64,000 nucleotides of DNA, from positions 21,534,001 to 21,598,000 of the forward strand of contig AP031357.1 in the NCBI GenBank assembly GCA_037833965.1, read 5' to 3'. This DNA comes from Marchantia polymorpha subsp. ruderalis (Eukaryota; Streptophyta; Marchantiopsida; Marchantiales; Marchantiaceae). Each line of letters begins with the position of its first letter. Position 1 is the first letter of the stretch. The translations under genes and the position numbers were made by a program. The notes under the pieces were generated by a model that was not told the DNA's origin, made no database searches, and was given only the letters and a program-made list of their open reading frames with translations. This document shows, piece after piece, positions 58,201 to 64,000 of the stretch.

Positions 58201-60850
58201 CATATTTGGAAAAAGGATAGATTCATCATTTTGAAGTCCAAAATTACAAAAATTCCAGTTCTTTTATTCAAAAATTTACAGTTCCATACTAAATATCCAA
58301 ATATATTGAAATGTCAGCCTTACTCAAATATCATATGTATATATATTACAGTACTCAAATTTTAATTGAAAAAATTCGATAGAAATATTTATTACCTCTG
58401 CAAATATGTCTACGAAGATTGATATTCTATTACAAATACAATGAGATGCAACTAATCGATATGATATTTAGGCAAGAGCGTATGAAATAACAATAAATAT
58501 TTTTTATTATTGATTTTAACATTATTCAACTCATATACATATTAAATATCATCACATTATATGAACTACGTTAAAAAATTTCTTCTGATATGTTGATGAT
58601 GGTAACTCATATCAGAAAAGATGCACTATCTTCATTGACATAGGAAAATAGAAATAATCTTATCTAAAATTTTCATTTATAATTATTTAAAAAAATCAAT
58701 AAAAGTGATTATCAATATATGACCAAATAATTAAACTGTCATTCTACTTATTCATCATATTTTTTAATATTGTACTTATGTTTGATTGCCATATTTACAG
58801 GCATGGTCATTTTCGACCACCTTATATTGAGGCATCAATTATCTAAATTGATGTTCTCTCTAGCGCCTGAATTAATCAGAGTATCTAGCATGTGATTGGT
58901 TCAAAATTGAAGCTTGGAAGATCTCAGCCAATAAGGTGTGATGATTGCTAATAAGTTTGAAAGCACCTCAGTCTCATAATAACCGAAGATATAATCCGGA
59001 CTGCAACCCACCAGTGATATTTCTCTCTCTCTCTGAACCCCTCATTCACTTTCAAATGCACTCAAGGCGCTTTTTATCAGATAAGCTACTAAATTACCTA
59101 AATTAACTTTCTTGATGCGACTAAATTAAACATATTTAGGTGATTTAGGCAAACAAATAATATAACCATTCCTATATATATATATATCCAAAGATTATAA
59201 TGTATTTTGAATTTGACCAGTAAAAAAAACTCATACAAATATACATAAAGAATGCATAATTCTACGACTTCATACAAAATCTGAACAAAAAAATTTATTA
59301 CTTTTAGGAAAAAGTTCTGTAGTGTGCTAAATATTATGGAAAATAAATATGTAAATAATCCTTTTTTACTTATTTCTATACTTGATCAAATCTTGTTTTC
59401 AAAAACAAGATTCATTTAAAATTTTTCTTTCTTCCACATATGTTGTATTACATTCTAAAGTTTAGTGTACAAAGTAAAATCAAAGTGAATAAAATCTAAA
59501 ATAATTACTAATAAACTGAATTTTTTTATAAATATCTAAAGTACAAAAGCGAACACTTGATGACATAAAAATAATGTATTTGTTAATTATATGTTAACAA
59601 ATACTAACATTCTGAAATCTTGATAAATACCACCTAAACATCATCTATCTAAAGTGATATTTTTATTTATCTACTTACCCACCGAATCTTGAATAATCCT
59701 GAAGTATTTGTATGAGTTAATATTATTTTGATATAAGAAATTTATCTGTGGTTCATTGTCATGATATAGAAAAATAAAAAAAATAAAAATATGCATGATT
59801 ACCATAATATTTAATTGTTGCAAAACTTTAATTTCAAAATTACTAAAATAAATAATATAGGTTTGATTACGTTTACTCTAAATTTTTACTTCTATAATTT
59901 TAAATTCAATATACTTCATATATTATAATTTTACTATTATATTTTTCTAAAATAATCATCCAAAACATGTATATCATCATTTATCATGTATAGTGTATAT
60001 TGATTGGATTTGCTCAAATAAAAACAATTATTCAAATTAAATAAATTGATATATTTTTTAATATTTTTTATAGAAATAAAAAATTAAACACATAAAGATT
60101 CAATTCGACAATAATTTAACCTTCTTTTTATTTAAAATCTTAAAAATTTTAAGTAATAAAAATATGGTTGAAATGTATGTTATACTTACGTTGTGAAAAT
60201 ATTTTCATATTTTTATAAAAATTCGTTTTGTCAAATGTTCAAAACTTAGTTTTATAGTTATACAAAAATGAATTGCCAAAAAAAATTTATCGATATATTA
60301 CTTTTAATTTTATTATTTTTATCAGACACACTTTAAAATTGAAAATTGTTTTGCTAAATCAACAAACTTTTTATTTCCAAATTCTAAATTTAAAGTCAAA
60401 TAAAAATGAAGCCAGTTGATGACGAGTAATCATAATAAGAAAATCTAGATCAATTTGGATTAAAACATTGAAAATACATTGGAATTTTATACAATTGTTA
60501 TCAATTCGTTTTGAAAATCATAGATAAAGGATTTGAAAAACAAGTATTTGCAAAAAACTTGTTAAATGTATAGTTGATGACATCCAGCAAAATTTATCAC
60601 TTATTTTGATTGAAAGTCTCCTTCATTATTCATTAATCTTACATGTGATCTAAAACCATAAGTAAAATAATGTGTTTTATACACATTGATGTTATGATAC
60701 TTATCATAAATAACTACACCAAATTGACTTATAAATTATAGTTCATTTATTTAACGACAATAATCTTTTCAGATTTCAATTAAATGGTCACAAATCAAAT
60801 AGTAACACAGAACAAATTGTACATGTGCATCCAAGACAAGTTTCCAAGGA
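58201..60850. other. AT-rich desert with a moderate-GC patch
   Basis: Mostly A/T sequence. A roughly 250-base patch at 58800-59060 is less AT-rich and includes a TCTCTCTCTCTC run; it may be an old solo LTR or a small element. A TATATA run lies at about 59175-59188. Confidence 0.45.
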
Positions 60851-62129
60851 AGAATGTGATTCAAACTATAATTACATTAAGGCTGTACGTTAACAATGTT
60901 CAGCCCTTACTTTACCCTCTACATCTTCTGCAACTAGTTCCTATTCCGTTGTGTTAGTCATGACTTTTCCGTTTCTAACCTTACCGACATTCTGCTCGCT
61001 CGAGACATGAGCTCACGCATTTCCCCAGATTACATTGTTCGAGTCATATCATCGATAATAAACCTGGATTCCGACACTTGAAACCAAGCTGTAGATGATT
61101 ATTTCGTATATGAAGATCAGACGAGACTCGTGTCGAACGCCTAACACGTGTAATAGCTGGTTCAGAACCAATCCATCTTGACGCAAATAGGTGACTCATG
61201 ACACGTATTTGCTCGACATTAACAACTTTGTTGCTTGTTAACCATCTCGTGGTCCATCACCACTCCACGCATGTTACTACACACATGCACAATGCACACA
61301 TAACTTAGAAGACAAAGAAATGATTGAGGGCGCTCCCAGGACGTGGATTATCTGACTGCAGTTCCAAACACTGAGAAATGGAATGATCTTGATGTCCGTG
61401 TAGTATGTGGAGCATTTCCTCGCAAACACTTCCCACTCCGATATGTCTGTCATGATTTTTAGGTAAGTTACTACAAATTCAATGGGCAGATCTCAAGTAC
61501 AAGCATAAGTTTTCTGGTTCTTACCCCATACACATCAATGCGTAAAAGTGACCTCTGAACTTGGGGACAAAATGATATCACAGTCATACTCCATCGCAGA
61601 ATAAATTAAGAGCACTTTATACCATCAATGACATAATCCAGGAATAGCATCTTTAACAACAATCCTAATTTAACGAGGAACTTAGCAACTCTATCCTGGG
61701 ATGCCTACGCTATCGTACCCCGTTTGGTTACCGCGAGGGTGCTTCACCCCATATCTATTTTGGTTGACAAAACTGAAATCAGGACATGATCTTCTGATGA
61801 TACACGTTGACGAGGAGTATTAGGGCCACAGCAGTGCAGTGGCCCACCCATGTCAGAACTTGGGTAGAGATACAAGTGAAAGGCCGAGTCTTGTGCGACG
61901 AACATGGCTGAGTGCAACTTTAGAGAACTGCCAAATAAATTTCTTTTTTGGGCTTTTGACTATGTTTAAATACAGGGCGCCCTGTTCACAAAGAACTTCT
62001 TTTAAACCTCTCTGTCAAGTGTCCCTGATAGCACATTCATTAATTGGCATTACAAAATGGATGCGAGAGGCCAAATCCTCATAAAAGGGACGGGCACAAT
62101 GCAAAACTTCACAGCGCACCTGGATTATA
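60851..62129 (-). other. 3' flank, probably including the FLK-like gene's 3' untranslated region
   Basis: Moderate composition downstream of the minus-strand KH gene's stop codon. No conserved ORF. The part closest to 62129 is likely transcribed with the gene; the 3' end of the transcript cannot be placed from sequence alone. Confidence 0.4.
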
Positions 62130-63829
62130 TCAATAGCCCCCATATGTATTGCTGTTGAAATGTGTTGTGAAAGCTGCTGTTGTCGCGTGTCCTGAGTTAC
62201 TAGGTGCTGACGAGTACAAAGAGTTTTGGTTCGCATATGATGAGTAGCTTGTATCTACTGAGTTATAGGTTGATGCTGGTGCTCCGGTTGCACCTGCCAT
62301 GAAATTCTACATAAAGAAAGCAGCAGAAGATAGAAATTAGAAAAGGTCACACAAGATAAAAACTCCAGCTCAATTTCCTCCCGTCAAGCCTCTGTTTGAC
62401 CAGAGGTGCATAGGCACATCAGAATCTGACTTCTTGACCGACAAAACTCAATCAGTACTAACAACTTGCACAGTACAACTACACTACGCTAGAAAATATT
62501 GGAGAAACTGGACCCCAGTGAGAAAAACTTGGGCAAATGAAGTTTTGCAATTTCGTTATAATCATACTGAGCAAGTGGAGTGAAACAATCAGTAGATTGC
62601 TGCAGGAAAGTCTAAAGTTTGATTCTTATATCACTGTTATCGACTTGGACTAGAATGTTGCATGCCAGTTACCTGGATAAGTTGCTGTGCAGTCTGCACT
62701 TGCGCTGCACTACCGTGAATCTCCACCGTCATTTCTCCCGGCACACCACGAGTTTCCTGTATAGTTATTGTGGCACCACTGTTTCTACGCATGTAACTAA
62801 TGTTCGCACCAGCTGCGCCAATAATCGCATCAGCGTATGACAGGGGAATTTGCATGTGCTGCGTCATCTGCACAAAGTCAGCCTAAACACTTAAGTTATA
62901 AGTCCTGAGTTCCCTCCTGCATGTTGCAAACAAAACCTTGTAGCACGACACTGTTGAAAAAGCGAGCAACATAGAACAATCTAAAGAGAAGTATACGAAA
63001 ACATAATCCTGTTCGAAAGCAAGAGCCTAACAGACGGTAACAGAAAGATACCGGCAAAGAGGACTAAACTTTTAAAATAAATACTTGAAAGAAAACCAGC
63101 ACACACTACTAAGTTAGAAATAAAAACGACGGACAAATACAAGAATCTAGAATACTAGAATCTGACGTGATGAGAGACAGCTACATAACGATACCTGGGT
63201 AATCACCGGAGCAGGAGGGGGTGCAGAGACAGAACTGGTAAGTGATCCGATACTTGGATCCCGGCCGTACAAAGAAACACCATGATGATGGTGATGTGTA
63301 TCATGATGATGTATTTCAGGCGGACTTTGATAATAGTTCAAGTTGTCATTAGGTACTGAGGCTCCTCCGTAGTGACTGCTGTTGCCCATTGGTCCAGGTC
63401 CTCCCGCGTTGCTGGGTAGAGCATTGGCAGGTGAATGCCCGGCCCAAGAACCTGCACTAGGCTGCTGTTGCGATTGATTGGCTGTAACTGCTCGCTGTCA
63501 AGTCCACCAGATTGACCAATAGCACGACAAACAGAAACATAGATAAACGCATGAGATGTACTTTAGAGGCAATACATGGTCAACATAATCTAAAAGATTC
63601 ATATCAGCTTGTTGAACTGAATTTGTCAATCCGGAAGATGATATAACGAGGTCAAACGTCTATTAAAAGAAGTATCTTACGTTGAGTTCAAATAATGCTA
63701 GGACGCTTCGATCGACCAAAAACTTCCTCAAATGAGAAACGACCAGCTCCATTGCCCTGTGAACGTTGCGCGCCTCACCCTGAATCTCCACCACTCGATC
63801 ATCTGACAGTGCACACAAGGGAAGCTCCT
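62130..63829 (-). CDS. FLK/PEPPER-type KH-domain RNA-binding protein (3' part)
   Basis: Four minus-strand exons join in frame: 63829-63681, 63494-63195, 62867-62673 and 62306-62130. The first carries the end of the second KH domain ([20 protein letters not shown], then [19 protein letters not shown]), a form characteristic of Arabidopsis FLK and relatives. The second is a Gln/Gly/Pro/His-rich linker with a histidine run ([11 protein letters not shown]). The third is a complete KH3 ([24 protein letters not shown] as the GxxG loop, then [16 protein letters not shown]). The last is the conserved FMAG...[14 protein letters not shown]...YGGY tail. These nuclear proteins bind RNA and affect processing; FLK promotes flowering in Arabidopsis by lowering FLC, which mosses lack, so here only RNA binding can be inferred. 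KH1 and the start lie beyond the right edge; 63830-64000 is intron. Confidence 0.88.
63280..63312 (-). repeat. CAT/CAC repeat encoding the polyhistidine run
   Basis: On the gene strand this is a run of CAT and CAC codons, interrupted by GAT ACA, inside exon 63494-63195. It encodes eight histidines in eleven residues. Confidence 0.8.
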
Positions 63830-64000
63830 CTGCACCACCCACGAAAAAGTGATATGATGTACTCGTCAAAAAAAATCCCGTTTGCATGTAAGAAGCTCAA
63901 AGAGAGTGGGCCCGGGTTTAACATGAGTAGTAACTTCAAGTCATGAAGTGTTATAAAGATGTTCGAGTCAAAAGAATGAACACTCTAAAAGTTAAAAAAC
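63830..64000 (-). other. Intron of the FLK-like gene, cut by the window edge
   Basis: The acceptor GGTGCAG ends at 63830. The sequence from here to 64000 has stops in the needed frame and no KH-like text, so the preceding exon is outside the window. Confidence 0.65.

Noticed and set aside
1..64000. CRISPR arrays, bacterial operons, ribosome binding sites
   Set aside because: The window is eukaryotic, with spliced plant genes; the tandem arrays seen (59, 89 and 96 bp periods) have no spacer structure.
1..64000. tRNA and rRNA genes
   Set aside because: A scan for GTTCGA-type T-loops and paired arms found only isolated matches without a cloverleaf. A covariance-model search would be needed to exclude them fully.

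Overview
The window looks like nuclear DNA of a land plant, most likely a bryophyte and probably a moss. It carries plant-type multi-exon genes: FANCI, a plant 2-oxoglutarate dioxygenase and an FLK/PEPPER-type KH protein. It also carries a plant CW-zinc-finger protein and a PTB-family copy. Compact genic blocks of moderate GC alternate with very AT-rich, transposon-littered deserts, a pattern seen in moss genomes. The clade call is inference from gene families and composition, not from a database hit.

Layout. 1-9060 is an AT-rich repeat block with a foldback-like element (2476-3483), a wrecked hAT transposase (about 4167-6420, minus) and a short GC-rich insert with a 59-bp tandem repeat (8721-8838). 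9061-17750 holds a minus-strand PTB retrocopy with a broken first RRM (11496-12743) and an intronless plus-strand CW-zinc-finger gene (15008-16603). 17751-23450 is a second AT-rich block with Ty1/copia debris (about 22245-22720). 24294-32059 is a complete FANCI gene in 15 exons that keep frame throughout (1550 residues). 32060-38257 has balanced composition but no recognisable gene. 38258-39966 is a complete four-exon 2-oxoglutarate/Fe(II) dioxygenase on the minus strand. 39967-47150 holds microsatellites and a few unrecognised ORFs. 47151-60850 is a third AT-rich block with an orphan gag-like relic (49986-51900) and a three-copy 89-bp tandem repeat. 62130-63829 is the 3' part of an FLK-like KH gene that runs off the right edge.

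The functional genes do not form a pathway: FANCI acts in DNA crosslink repair, the CW protein probably reads methylated H3K4, the FLK-like and PTB-type proteins bind RNA, and the dioxygenase is metabolic. The most informative observations are: (i) methionine in FANCI at the position aligning with the animal monoubiquitinated lysine, with the nearby SQ cluster kept; (ii) GC-AG introns in both FANCI and the dioxygenase; (iii) two intronless, probably retroposed genes close together, one broken and one open; (iv) a 1-kb element with about 180-bp diverged inverted arms; (v) a gag-only retroelement remnant. I saw no clear evidence of a wholly new biological system. Many of the available ORF translations begin at non-ATG codons, so starts were re-chosen at ATG where possible.
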